64,000 nt of DNA from Sphingobacterium humi (GTDB lineage Bacteria > Bacteroidota > Bacteroidia > Sphingobacteriales > Sphingobacteriaceae). Shown piece by piece: positions 1 to 8,156 of the stretch. Below the pieces are notes generated by a model, which was not told where the DNA came from, did no database searches, and saw nothing but the letters and a program-made list of their open reading frames with translations. The position numbers and the translations under genes were made by a program. How positions within the stretch are numbered: the first letter of the stretch is position 1; the number at the start of each line of letters is the position of its first letter. The stretch is from contig NZ_WSQA01000015.1 in assembly GCF_009768885.1 (NCBI RefSeq), positions 90,991-154,990 on the forward strand. Direction: 5' to 3'.

Positions 1-565
1 CATAAGTACCTTGTTCCTTTTCGGAAATTTCTTCAAATCCACTTATGCGGATATTGCTTTGTGGATAGAGTTGTTTTAAAATCTTTCCTGTCAGCAAGTC
101 CTTTTCGTAAGCAGTAATTTTCGTTTGGCTCTCTGCAAAAGACTGAACAAAAGAACCGATACCTGCGGAGGGTTCGAGGAATTTGTCAATGTTCAGACCG
201 CTTTCACGCAAGGTTTCAGAAATGGCATCAATAACCTGCGGTGGTGTATAAAAAGCGGTCAGCACCGAACTTTTCATACTGTCCACATATCGGCGGTATT
301 CCTTTTCGTCGGTAGAATTTTCCTTTAATAGTTGGTGGAGTTGCTGTGTAACCGGAAAAAGGTCGTACTCTGTTTTCCGCCAATGGTTGATGTCTGTTTC
401 ATTGGCAATGGGGTTCAATACGAATTTAAGACCGCCAAATCCGCTGTAACGCATCATTAGCAGTTTTTCTTCTGCGGTCGCTTGCCGTTTCTCCTTTTCC
501 AGCCGGAAAGCAATCCGCAGGGCTTCGATATTGTGCAGGAGATGTTGCCTTTTACTGAAGCCCAT
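1..565 (-). CDS. N-6 DNA methylase / helicase of a conjugative element, N-terminal part (runs off window)
   Basis: Only about the first 188 residues lie in the window; the gene continues past position 1. The reading frame opens at an ATG at 565 (MGFSKRQHLLHNIEALRIA) and stays open to the edge. It contains a SAM-binding motif I of the N-6 adenine methylase type (LEPSAGIGSF) preceded by a short FYTPP segment, which is typical of the very large methylase-plus-helicase proteins carried by Bacteroidota conjugative elements. The start overlaps the 3' end of the DUF1896 gene by 14 bp, so the two are probably cotranscribed and translationally coupled. The helicase half is not visible here, so that part of the name rests on family knowledge. 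Confidence 0.72.
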   Translation of the reverse strand, partial: MGFSKRQHLLHNIEALRIAFRLEKEKRQATAEEKLLMMRYSGFGGLKFVLNPIANETDINHWRKTEYDLFPVTQQLHQLLKENSTDEKEYRRYVDSMKSSVLTAFYTPPQVIDAISETLRESGLNIDKFLEPSAGIGSFVQSFAESQTKITAYEKDLLTGKILKQLYPQSNIRISGFEEISEKEQGTY

Positions 566-989
566 TTTCCTCAATCCATATTGCGATGGTTCCGGTTAAT
601 TCGGTATAAAGAGCATCATACTCGTAGGTGTAAGCGAAATCATCGGTTAGTTCATATCGGGAAAAAACAGGTTCACAGACAGGAAACATTTTAAGTGCAA
701 ACGGCCACAGCTCTTCGTCTGCCATCAGGGTATCAAACTCATTGCAGACCACCTGAAAAATCGTATCAAACTTTGAAAAGTGCAGGTTTTCAAAGAGAAT
801 AGAGTTGGCTATTTCATTGCACTGCTCAACAGTGTTTCCTGAAAGGAAAGCCCCCTCGTAAGCATTGGCTGCCCATGACGACCTTTGGTCAATGAAATTC
901 TGGTCATGGGCTTTTTCGGGAAAGCTCGAATTGAGAAGTTCTTGTAGTCGTAATCTGAAATATGACAGTACTTTTTGTGGTGTACTCAT
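552..989 (-). CDS. DUF1896 family protein
   Basis: A 145-residue soluble protein with no signal peptide or membrane segment. Its features match the DUF1896 family: an N-terminal helix opening MSTPQKVLSYFRLRLQELL, a central NAYEGAFLSG segment, and an acidic stretch with EELWPFALKMFP near residue 95. The molecular function of this family is unknown. Its genes lie just upstream of the large methylase/helicase gene in Bacteroidota mobile elements, and that arrangement is seen here with a 14-bp overlap. It is likely an accessory protein of the element; no catalytic motif can be recognised. Confidence 0.75.
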   Translation of the reverse strand: MSTPQKVLSYFRLRLQELLNSSFPEKAHDQNFIDQRSSWAANAYEGAFLSGNTVEQCNEIANSILFENLHFSKFDTIFQVVCNEFDTLMADEELWPFALKMFPVCEPVFSRYELTDDFAYTYEYDALYTELTGTIAIWIEENGLQ

Positions 990-1101
990 AATGATTTTAG
1001 TTTAGAATTTTGCTTAAAGCCTGAAATTAAAAACTAAAGTGAATGACATTGGATGACCGTCCGGGTGTGGCTTTGAAAGGCAGGATTTGTCGCAATAGCT
1101 G

Positions 1102-1692
1102 TTATTCAGGTATAATTATAGAATTATCGACTTCGTTACCAAACACGTCCCAACCGTCAAAAATATTCCGGTTGCCGACAGATGAGGTTTGCCTTGCAAA
1201 CAGTTCCACTCTCGCTACATCGCCAAAAAGACGGACAATCCGTTTTCTGATTTCTTCCGGTTTTTCTGAATGTTGTCCACGGGGCGCCAAAAGTACCTGT
1301 GGAATGTTTTTTGCAATCCTTTTGAGTGGCTTTCCCTTCGTAAACAGCAGGACTATCTCTGCATTAGCCCGTGTGTAATAGCCCATTCCAACAAAAATTC
1401 TGTCATTGTTCTTATTCGTTTTTACCCAGGTAAAGGCTACCGTTTTGAATGTAAATCCCCATGCTTTACCGAGTTCCAGAGCCTGTTCGAGACAGGGAAA
1501 GGTTGCCCACATCAACAGTGTGCAATCTTGTTTGCACAAGGCTCCGATATTCATACCTTTTAGAAATGCTATACTTTGGGTTTGATAGTGCTTTTCAGCA
1601 CTCCGGCCTGTCCCTTTTTTGCTCCGGACATTAAAATGCCACGGAGGATCAGCGTAGATTAAATCATATTGTTTCCCTTTGTCAGCCACCAC
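1102..1692 (-). CDS. MT-A70 family adenine-N6 DNA methyltransferase
   Basis: A 196-residue protein of the MT-A70 family, which transfers a methyl group from SAM to the N6 of adenine. The catalytic DPPW motif is at about residues 15-18 (YADPPWHF), followed by RSAEKHYQTQS and a C-terminal region with GQHSEKPEEIR and a GWDVFGNE end. The start must be GTG at 1692: an in-frame TGA lies two codons upstream and no ATG precedes the catalytic motif. No restriction endonuclease is next to it, so it is probably an orphan methylase that modifies the element's own DNA. It is divergent from the Hc1-like gene. Confidence 0.85.
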   Translation of the reverse strand: MVADKGKQYDLIYADPPWHFNVRSKKGTGRSAEKHYQTQSIAFLKGMNIGALCKQDCTLLMWATFPCLEQALELGKAWGFTFKTVAFTWVKTNKNNDRIFVGMGYYTRANAEIVLLFTKGKPLKRIAKNIPQVLLAPRGQHSEKPEEIRKRIVRLFGDVARVELFARQTSSVGNRNIFDGWDVFGNEVDNSIIIPE

Positions 1693-1824
1693 GGTTCAAT
1701 TTTTTTAGCTCATTTTTTTGTGACAGCTAATGTATCAGACAGAAATGGCTGGCTTCTGCATGTGGCCGGGTTTGGCTTTAGGAGGGAGTGTTTGGCGTAT
1801 TTTTATCTTATCCGGATCAGAAAA

Positions 1825-1844
1825 TGTATGTTTGTACACATACA
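1825..1844 (+). promoter_or_regulatory. Bacteroidota -7 element inside a palindrome, upstream of the Hc1-like gene
   Basis: The octamer TATGTTTG at 1827-1834 matches the Bacteroidota -7 consensus TAnnTTTG and lies about 30 bp before the Hc1-like start codon. It overlaps an inverted repeat, TGTATGT at 1825-1831 with ACATACA at 1838-1844, so a repressor bound there would cover the promoter. I did not find a convincing -33 element at standard spacing. Confidence 0.45.
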
Positions 1845-1862
1845 AATTAATCCACTACTAAA

Positions 1863-2039
1863 ATGAAAGCATTGATCGAAAAGATTGACGAAACGTATGC
1901 GGCATTGAAAGCCGATGCGCAATTACAGGCAGAAAAAGGTAACAAAGCCGCAGGTACAAGAGCGCGTAAGGCTTCGCTTGACCTAGAGAAACTATTGAAA
2001 ACGTTCAGAAAAGAGTCATTAGAGGCGTCAAAAGGCTAA
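1863..2039 (+). CDS. Histone H1-like protein Hc1 (58 aa)
   Basis: This small gene is easy to miss because of its length. The 58-residue product starts MKALIEKIDETYAALKADAQ and contains EKGNKAAGTRARKASLDLEK, which matches the short Bacteroidota histone H1/Hc1-like proteins. These are lysine- and alanine-rich helical proteins thought to bind and compact DNA in the nucleoid. It has its own putative promoter at 1827 and a hairpin terminator directly after the stop codon, so it is a single-gene transcript. Carriage on a mobile element suggests a nucleoid-protein-like role in damping expression of the incoming DNA; that part is inference. Confidence 0.8.
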   Translation: MKALIEKIDETYAALKADAQLQAEKGNKAAGTRARKASLDLEKLLKTFRKESLEASKG

Positions 2040-2044
2040 AAAAA

Positions 2045-2070
2045 AGAAAGCTCCCGGAAGAGAGCTTTCT
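2045..2070 (+). terminator. Hairpin terminator after the Hc1-like gene
   Basis: A perfect 9-bp stem, AGAAAGCTC at 2045-2053 with GAGCTTTCT at 2062-2070, has an 8-nt loop and begins six bases after the stop codon. The uridine tail is weak, so strength is uncertain. Confidence 0.65.
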
Positions 2071-2260
2071 CAATCTTATCTGTCAGCTTAAAATATCAAT
2101 CAGCTGATGGTTGATATGGCAGGTTGACAGCTTACCTTAAAATGGTTGGTGTTACAGTAATGGTATATCTGTAGTTCCTTATAAGGTATGTCTTTATTAA
2201 AATAAATTAATTATAGATGTTTTGATTTAATCATATATGTGCAATATTAATGTCGTATCA

Positions 2261-2310
2261 TTCGACATGGTTTTTTAATCGTGTCGAAAATAAGTAAATA
2301 TTTCGACATG
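2261..2310. repeat. Three TTCGACAyG units in the convergent Hc1/topB intergenic region
   Basis: The 315 bases between the Hc1 terminator and the topB stop hold no gene that I can see. They contain three copies of one element: TTCGACATG at 2261-2269, the inverted copy CGTGTCGAA at 2280-2288, and TTCGACATG at 2302-2310. The first two and the last two each form an inverted repeat. They could be operator sites or a topB 3'-end structure. The region is otherwise AT-rich. Confidence 0.5.
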
Positions 2311-2385
2311 AATATATTTTTATGATGATTGTTTACAATATCTTAAAATGACGGCGATTATCGCCGCTATGTTTGCTTGCAATAA

Positions 2386-4464
2386 TCATTTTCTGTTCTT
2401 CTTTTCAAATTCAAAGGTGCTTTCGGCCTGTTCATTCAGCACGATACAGGCATCAAATTTCTTTCCGGCCTTGCTTTTCATGTCTTTGATAAGTGGAGTT
2501 CTACCTTTGCTAACAAGGCTTGTTATATCGGCCATGCTCAGCTGTACACCGCACACATTGCAGAACTGCAACCAGCTACAAGCCTCATCAGGGCATTTGA
2601 CAAGCTTGTCACGGATGAGCAATTGCTGGCTTTTGCATTTGGGGCAGGTCAATTCTGGATGCTTTTCTCTGGCAATCGCCATGCTCAACAATTCCTGTGT
2701 AATGGATGTAGCATAGCTTTCCATATCCTTATGAAAATCCCCTGCATCGGCTTCGTTGTTTTCTATCTTCTGCAAGGCCAGTTCCCATTCGGCGGTCAAA
2801 GTCACATCGGCAATTTTGCGGTCTTTGACCAGCTCATAGACCTGCAACCCTTTTTCGGTTGGGATCAGGGATTTCTTTTCACGCCTGATATAATCCCTTT
2901 TAAACAGGGTTTCGATGATGGCAGCCCTGGTAGCGGGGGTTCCTATGCCGATATGTTGCAGGACTTTGCGTTCGTCCTCATTTTCGATGTCCTTTCCTGC
3001 GGTCTCCATTGCTGACAGCAAGCCGGCTTCGTTATAGAGTACGGGCGGTTTGGTTTTCTTTTCCAGAACGGAGGCTTCCTTTATTTTAAGCTCATCGCCT
3101 TTATGCAGTTGGGGCAGTTCTTCCAAAGGCTCTGCATCCTCACCGGTAAAGCTGCCTTTAACGGAACGCCAGCCGGGTTCCATGACCTTACACCCTTTGG
3201 CTGTAAACTCATAGTGGGAAGCCTGTAAGACTACATCGGTCATTTCTTTGACACAGGGCTGTGAAAGGGCTTCGAGCAGACGGAAAGCGATCATATTATA
3301 CACTTTGGTTTCATCTGCGCTGAGGGCAGAAGGCATCTTGTCCGTAATGAGCAGTCCGTGGTGGTCTGTTACCTTTACATCATTCACTATGCGCTTATTG
3401 AAACGCCCCCATTTCAGCCCGGATGCGGCTTGCCTGAAACGCTCATCGTCCTGTATGGTCCTGACGAGGTCGGGGATGTCAGCCCACATATCTTCGGGTA
3501 TGTATTTGCTGCCGGTGCGGGGGTAGGATATAAACTTCTTTTCGTATAGGCTTTGCGCAATATTCAGCGTTTCCTCGGCGGACAGACTGAGCGTTTTGTT
3601 GGCTGCTTTCTGCAAGCCTGTGAGGTCAAATAACAAAGGTGGTTGCTCCGTCACAGTTTTGCTGTCCACAGCGATGACCGTTGCGGTGTTTTGACGTTGT
3701 ACAGACCGTAAGGCATTTTCAGCCTGCTTCCGGTCATCCCATTTGTTGGTGGACAGGCTTTTGAAATCCACAAATTCCCTGCGGTGTTTCAGTTGGATCT
3801 GAAAGTATTTTTTGACGGTAAAATTCCTGTTTTCCAAATACCGTTTGCAGACCAGAGCCAGTGTGGGCGTCTGCACTCTGCCGAGCGAGTACACGCCACG
3901 CCCTGCGGCAATGCTCAATGCTTGTGTGGCATTGATGCCTGCGAGCCAGTCGGCACGGCTTCTACCTTGCGCTGCCTGAAACAAACCGTCAAATGCGGAG
4001 CCGTCTTTGAGGTTGTCAAAACCCTGCTTGATGGCTTTTTCGGTTAGCGAGCTGATCCATAAACGCTGAAAAGGTTTTTGGCATTTTAGGTACTCGTAAA
4101 TATACCTGAAGATAAGTTCACCCTCACGTCCGGCATCGGTAGCCACGATAATGCTGTCGCTTTTATCAAACAGCTCTTTGATGACTTTTAGCTGCTTCAG
4201 TGCGCCCGGATCGGTAGTATAGCCCTTATCTTTTCTGACCTTGCGGACGGTCAGTATAAACGGATCCGGCAGTATGGGTAGTGACGATTTGTCAAATCCC
4301 GCAATCCCGTAATCTTCGGGCATTCCCAATCCGATCAGATGGCCGAATGCCCAGGTCACATAATAGCCGTTGCCTGTCAGGAAGCCGTCCTTTTTATCGG
4401 TGGCTCCCAACAAGGCGGCAATTTCTCTTGCTACGCTTGGTTTTTCTGCTAAGATTGTTTTCAT
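2386..4464 (-). CDS. topB: DNA topoisomerase III
   Basis: A 692-residue type IA topoisomerase that relaxes or decatenates DNA by passing a strand through a tyrosine-linked break. The N-terminal Toprim domain shows AEKPSVAREIAALLG at residues 6-20 and the acidic DAGREGELIFRYIYE motif near residue 110. The catalytic tyrosine lies in ISYPRTGSKYI, about residues 310-320. The C-terminus has a short cysteine cluster (CPKCKSQQLL, then CPDEACSW and CNVCG). The length is normal for mobile-element TopB. The start lies 2 bp after the stop of the DUF4099/DUF3945 gene, so they form one operon. TopB is standard equipment of Bacteroidota conjugative elements. Confidence 0.95.
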   Translation of the reverse strand: MKTILAEKPSVAREIAALLGATDKKDGFLTGNGYYVTWAFGHLIGLGMPEDYGIAGFDKSSLPILPDPFILTVRKVRKDKGYTTDPGALKQLKVIKELFDKSDSIIVATDAGREGELIFRYIYEYLKCQKPFQRLWISSLTEKAIKQGFDNLKDGSAFDGLFQAAQGRSRADWLAGINATQALSIAAGRGVYSLGRVQTPTLALVCKRYLENRNFTVKKYFQIQLKHRREFVDFKSLSTNKWDDRKQAENALRSVQRQNTATVIAVDSKTVTEQPPLLFDLTGLQKAANKTLSLSAEETLNIAQSLYEKKFISYPRTGSKYIPEDMWADIPDLVRTIQDDERFRQAASGLKWGRFNKRIVNDVKVTDHHGLLITDKMPSALSADETKVYNMIAFRLLEALSQPCVKEMTDVVLQASHYEFTAKGCKVMEPGWRSVKGSFTGEDAEPLEELPQLHKGDELKIKEASVLEKKTKPPVLYNEAGLLSAMETAGKDIENEDERKVLQHIGIGTPATRAAIIETLFKRDYIRREKKSLIPTEKGLQVYELVKDRKIADVTLTAEWELALQKIENNEADAGDFHKDMESYATSITQELLSMAIAREKHPELTCPKCKSQQLLIRDKLVKCPDEACSWLQFCNVCGVQLSMADITSLVSKGRTPLIKDMKSKAGKKFDACIVLNEQAESTFEFEKKNRK

Positions 4465-4466
4465 GG

Positions 4467-5951
4467 CTAACTCATTTTTCTGCTTCTTGATTTTGCCGGA
4501 GCTTTAGGTTTTTCTTGCTGTGCCTGCTGCTTTTCATTTTTAGGTCTTTGCTGGCCTTTTTGCAATGGCTCAGGACTGTTTTTGGTCGCTTCGTTGGTCT
4601 TACCCTCTGAATTGACCGCAGTCTGTGTTTTGTGCGCTTCGGTAGGCTGTATCTTATCTTTCAGCTTGTTTGGGTTAGTGAATGAAAATTGCTCCTTTCC
4701 GGTTTCCTTATTAAAGGTGATGTAGCCCTGATATTTTTCACCTTTCTTATCAATCAAGCCATCCATATAAACCGTTAAGCCTGCATTATACTTTTCATAT
4801 TGCTGGCCGGTCAGTTCTTTGCCCCTGAATGTGCGTGGTGCTTCATACGGTGGCTGTGCCTGCTGCTGGCCCGTCTGCTGGCTTTGGGTTTGTCTGTTCG
4901 CATTGCTCCGGTCAAACAGGAACTCAACATACCTTTTATCCGCATTGAACTGTACGTGGGCGCTGAACGGTTCGCCTTTTTTGGAGATCATGCCCTCTAA
5001 ATGGAGCGGCTTGCCATCCAGCAAAGTTTGCTTTTGTACTGCATTGAGTTTTACGCCTTTTATCTCTTCGGGTATTTTGATAAAATCTGTACGCAGGGCG
5101 ATCAGCTCGTTGGTCAGTTTGTCCACGCTGATAATGGACGGTATTTTTTCGCCTGTTTTGGGGTTGGTCAAATCTACCACACGCCCCATGTTCCCGGTTT
5201 TGAGCAAATTATCTTTATCCTCTTTGGTAAATTCATGACCAAAGAAAGGTGTGTTAAGGTTCGGCTCTTTACGGATGCCATGAATAGCGACTACTGCATT
5301 CCCATTTTCACCAGATTGCAGGGAAAGCCTTGCATCCATGCGGGTAACGGCTGTGCCGAGGTTGAGGCTGATGGGCATCAGTATATTGGTTTTAAACCCT
5401 CTTAACAGGGTGTCCATTACGCCTGCTTTTTCGAGCCTTTCCTTGCTCAATCCCAGATTGTTCATGGTTTCCCAGTCAATCTGCTCCGGTTTGAAACGGT
5501 ACTCGTTTGTTTCCGATGTCGCCTGTGTAGTATCAGGCGCTGTCTGTTTTGCTTCCATATTTTTTTTATTTTGCTGTTCCTTTGGCTCTTTTACCTCATG
5601 CTTTGCCATAATCGCTTTGCCCTCTTTGGTAGGTGCATCTACCTGTTTCTGCATTTCTTTGGCGGTATCAATAGCCTCCGATGCTGGTACTTTGAAGAAG
5701 GAGAAGCGGGCAGGATCTTTGAGCTGCCTGAAGAAATTGGCAAAGAAGTTGGAAAAAAGGTCTCCGCTCTTGTCCACCCGCATGAAATCACTCAGGTTTT
5801 TCTTTGTGGGCGCGACGGTGGTCAGGTTGCCGTCCTTGTCCACGCCCGTGACGGCCTGGATCTTCTTTTTCTCTTTATTCATGACCAGCAGCACATCCGA
5901 AAGCTGTTCGGGGTACTGTTGCTGTGGTTGTTGTGTTGTCTGTTCACTCAT
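4467..5951 (-). CDS. DUF4099 and DUF3945 domain protein
   Basis: A 494-residue soluble protein of unknown biochemical role. Residues of about 150-330 match the DUF4099 pattern (DWETMNNLGLSKERLEKAG, DARLSLQSGENG, then IRKEPNLNTPFFGHEFT and LLKTGNMGRVVDL). Two DUF3945-like modules follow (VKLNAVQKQTLLDGKPLHLEG, and RTFRGKELTGQQYEKYNAGL). The tail is Gln/Lys-rich and low in complexity. In this phylum such proteins are encoded next to topB on integrative elements, as here with a 2-bp gap. A role in DNA processing or transfer is inferred only from that association. Confidence 0.82.
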   Translation of the reverse strand: MSEQTTQQPQQQYPEQLSDVLLVMNKEKKKIQAVTGVDKDGNLTTVAPTKKNLSDFMRVDKSGDLFSNFFANFFRQLKDPARFSFFKVPASEAIDTAKEMQKQVDAPTKEGKAIMAKHEVKEPKEQQNKKNMEAKQTAPDTTQATSETNEYRFKPEQIDWETMNNLGLSKERLEKAGVMDTLLRGFKTNILMPISLNLGTAVTRMDARLSLQSGENGNAVVAIHGIRKEPNLNTPFFGHEFTKEDKDNLLKTGNMGRVVDLTNPKTGEKIPSIISVDKLTNELIALRTDFIKIPEEIKGVKLNAVQKQTLLDGKPLHLEGMISKKGEPFSAHVQFNADKRYVEFLFDRSNANRQTQSQQTGQQQAQPPYEAPRTFRGKELTGQQYEKYNAGLTVYMDGLIDKKGEKYQGYITFNKETGKEQFSFTNPNKLKDKIQPTEAHKTQTAVNSEGKTNEATKNSPEPLQKGQQRPKNEKQQAQQEKPKAPAKSRSRKMS

Positions 5952-6043
5952 GATTCTGCTGTTTTTGAATTAAATTATTGTTGTCCGAAAGTAACTGCTG
6001 CGGGTACGCTCCGGCGGCAGCCGTCTTTGAAAGGCGCTGCTTG

Positions 6044-6352
6044 TCATGGGTTGTCCTTAGTGCGTTGCAGAGGTGCATTGAAGCAGTTTCGAATAAACTG
6101 GTGTACATCCGACAGCCTGTAATACAGCTTGCCGCTGATGGTATAGTAGGGCAGCCTGCCTGATGAGCGGTACCGCTGAAGGGAGCGGTGGCTGATTTTG
6201 AGCATTTGCAGCAAGTCCTGGTTGTCCAGCAGCTCTTCGCCGTCGATGCTGGTTCGCTTCTTTTCCAGATCGCCTATATGGCCTTCGAGCATGTCAAGCC
6301 GGTCAATAATCCTTTGCATCCATGATACAAATTCCATTTTGTCAATGTTCAT
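6044..6352 (-). CDS. Helix-turn-helix (excisionase/MerR-like) DNA-binding protein
   Basis: A 102-residue protein with an N-terminal coiled region (residues 1-35) and a C-terminal winged helix-turn-helix (LLDNQDLLQMLKISHRSLQR, then YRSSGRLPYYTISGKLYYRL). This layout is typical of the small excisionase-like regulators that precede DUF3945 and topB in Bacteroidota elements. It probably controls the downstream operon or assists excision. It starts 40 bp after the stop of a 44-residue gene whose sequence resembles the start of the same family. Confidence 0.75.
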   Translation of the reverse strand: MNIDKMEFVSWMQRIIDRLDMLEGHIGDLEKKRTSIDGEELLDNQDLLQMLKISHRSLQRYRSSGRLPYYTISGKLYYRLSDVHQFIRNCFNAPLQRTKDNP

Positions 6353-6392
6353 ATCGTTAGATTTTATGGGGTTATGGCACTATTGCCTGCAT

Positions 6393-6527
6393 TTACCTGT
6401 CCCTGTCCAACCTGCGGCCTCTGGCTATATAGCTCCGGTCTTTCTGTTTCAGGATGTGTTCGCTGATTGCCCTGATCCGCTCATTGAGCCGGTTCCAGGC
6501 TTCTTCTTCGATGGTGATTAGTTTCAT
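6393..6527 (-). CDS. Small protein (44 aa), possible truncated HTH regulator
   Basis: A short frame encodes MKLITIEEEAWNRLNERIRA and ends in a basic tail (RSYIARGRRLDRDR). The opening resembles the N-terminal helix that comes before the helix-turn-helix in Bacteroidota excisionase-like proteins, but the DNA-binding part is missing. It may be a remnant of such a gene or a genuine small basic protein. It lies in the same orientation 40 bp upstream of the complete HTH gene. I see no clear ribosome binding site. Confidence 0.45.
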   Translation of the reverse strand: MKLITIEEEAWNRLNERIRAISEHILKQKDRSYIARGRRLDRDR

Positions 6528-6601
6528 ACGACTGTTGTTTTAGTTATCCGGCGTTTTCATGGTGGTTGTCCGGCTGATGCAAGTATAGCCTAACCGCAAG
6601 G

Positions 6602-6633
6602 GGTTTGTGGCTCCTGATAGGTGGTTTGTGGCT
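6602..6633. repeat. Two direct repeats GGTTTGTGGCT with 21-bp period
   Basis: GGTTTGTGGCT occurs at 6602-6612 and again at 6623-6633, which is two helical turns apart on one face of the DNA. LytTR-domain regulators are known to bind pairs of short direct repeats with about this period, and a LytTR gene ends about 180 bp away. The repeats lie upstream of the minus-strand HTH genes. The surrounding 280 bases (6528-6810) hold no gene I trust. Confidence 0.4.
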
Positions 6634-6810
6634 GAATGCCGTATATTGGAAGGTGAATGCCCTTAAACCGGAGGTGAAATTTAAGGGGTAAATACACCTT
6701 TTACAGCTACGGGCCGTACTACATGGCACGGCGACAAATCAGAAATTAGAACAGGAAAAGTATTTATTGAAACCGTTTGTCTCTGAAAGGCAGCATTTGG
6801 CCGGAAAAGG

Positions 6811-7677
6811 CTATCTGTCCATCCATTTTTTGAATGGCGTTACACGTTCTTCGCTGACCGTTAGCAGACGTTGGAGATGGTCAGGCATGTCTTTGGCTTT
6901 GCCCTCGTGGAGGGGCGGCTGCAAGGTGATTTCCAGGCTCTGGCCTTTGCCGGGACGAAAGGCGGCTACGGCATGGAAGCTGACGATCATCTGCCGGTTG
7001 ATGCGGAAGAATAAGCGGCTGTCCAGTAATGCCTCCATGTCTTTGAGCGTTTCTGGTACTGCATAGGCATCCTGAATGGCGGGCATACCGAAGGTGCGCA
7101 GGAAGGTACTGCCCTCTATGATACAGATATAGCAGATTTCCTCTACCCGGATAGGTATGCTTCGGGCTGTAGTATGGACAATGAACACGGATTTGTCGGC
7201 AGCAGCCGTTTCGGTCTTGTCCTGTTCCTGGTGCTTGCGCTGAAACAGGTAGTAGCAGAAGTAATACACATTGAACAGCAGTATCAGCAATACAATGACC
7301 GGAAAGTCAATGCGCAGATAGAGGGAGTTCAGGATGTTGAACCCGAATGCCGCAAAATAAAGGGCTGCCAGTAAAAAGGCGGTAAAGGAAGGGATGACCC
7401 AGCCGAACAGGGCTTGCAATAGTACACGCAGTAACGGCTGTGCCAGCCAGTCATACCGCTTGTCGAGCCATAGGGTGGCACAGCGCACGACCGACATGAC
7501 ACCGAAGGCGATCAGCGTTCCGCAGGCCAGCGCTACCCAGTAGTTGAAAGACAGCAGTATCTCCCCTAAAGGCTGTTCATCGCCAAATACGGACATGAAA
7601 TGGGCTGCCGTAAGGGCACCAATCACCCTGAACTGGGTGTCGCGGTATGTAGTCACAGGGTTCACAGCCGGCAGCAT
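6811..7677 (-). CDS. Membrane-anchored LytTR transcriptional regulator, copy 1
   Basis: A 288-residue protein with an N-terminal half of about four hydrophobic membrane segments (residues 15-150, including ALACGTLIAFGVMSVV and DFPVIVLLILLFNVYYF) and a C-terminal LytTR DNA-binding domain (about 165-288). The latter shows the usual pattern of an early strand block (PIRVEEICYICIIEGSTFLR) and the FFRINRQMIVSFHAV motif. There is no receiver domain, so the signal probably comes through the membrane part. It is divergent, across 91 bp of AT-rich DNA, from the 126-residue gene that opens the sigma/SusCD operon. It is a clear paralogue of the protein at 17759-18703: both share LDKRY, an AFLLA-LYF segment, DFPVI and a final FKKWM. 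Confidence 0.83.
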   Translation of the reverse strand: MLPAVNPVTTYRDTQFRVIGALTAAHFMSVFGDEQPLGEILLSFNYWVALACGTLIAFGVMSVVRCATLWLDKRYDWLAQPLLRVLLQALFGWVIPSFTAFLLAALYFAAFGFNILNSLYLRIDFPVIVLLILLFNVYYFCYYLFQRKHQEQDKTETAAADKSVFIVHTTARSIPIRVEEICYICIIEGSTFLRTFGMPAIQDAYAVPETLKDMEALLDSRLFFRINRQMIVSFHAVAAFRPGKGQSLEITLQPPLHEGKAKDMPDHLQRLLTVSEERVTPFKKWMDR

Positions 7678-7768
7678 AATAGCTTAAACTCCCTGAAAAA
7701 TAAAAAATTATTCTAATATATTTTAAATTATTCTTTATTTTAGCTTTTACTAATCAACCCTTTGTGTT

Positions 7769-8149
7769 ATGTCTGGAACAAAACCACCACTAAGCCCCGG
7801 AGGGATCGATACGAAGCTCACAGAGCTTTACGCCCTCTCCGATATAGAACTGGAAGCCGAAGCCGTGCAGATCAGGGATGATTTCAGCGATTGGCTAGAT
7901 GATAATTTCACGCTGACCCTGACACAGCAGAACTATATATCCGGCATGTCTGCCAGGTATGCCGCATTTCTGGCGGATTGCGCCTATATCACGGTCAAAA
8001 ACAGGCTGCCCGTAGACTATACGCCCCCTGCCAATCCCGGTATCAGCAAGCGGCTGGACATCAGGGTCAAAGCCAACGGCTTGTATGACCCAACAGATCC
8101 CTCTACCCCTATATCGGGATCACTGGACATAGAAGCCGATAATATATAA
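7769..8149 (+). CDS. Uncharacterised 126-aa protein, copy 1 (LytTR partner)
   Basis: I do not recognise a named family. The product is soluble and acidic with no signal peptide. A helical N-terminal half contains KLTELYALSDIELEAEAVQI and a DDFSDWLDDNF segment; an NRLPVDY motif lies near residue 80; the tail is rich in Pro, Gly and Asp and looks like beta-strand. It aligns along most of its length with the protein at 18809-19189 (LT-LYA-SD/TD, DF--W/Y--D-F, NRLP/HRLP). Both are divergent from paralogous membrane LytTR genes. Its stop is 7 bp before the sigma factor start, so it is the first gene of that operon and may be coupled to it. Confidence 0.75.
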   Translation: MSGTKPPLSPGGIDTKLTELYALSDIELEAEAVQIRDDFSDWLDDNFTLTLTQQNYISGMSARYAAFLADCAYITVKNRLPVDYTPPANPGISKRLDIRVKANGLYDPTDPSTPISGSLDIEADNI

Positions 8150-8156
8150 TACAGCC

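Noticed and set aside
5338..5973. A 211-codon open frame on the plus strand opposite the DUF4099/DUF3945 gene
   Set aside because: It lies antisense to a well-supported gene, has a composition typical of a reverse frame, and no recognisable domain.
6544..6729. A 61-codon minus-strand frame (MPCSTARSCKRCIYPLNF) between the LytTR and HTH genes
   Set aside because: No similarity to anything, odd composition, and it covers the direct repeats; more likely intergenic DNA.
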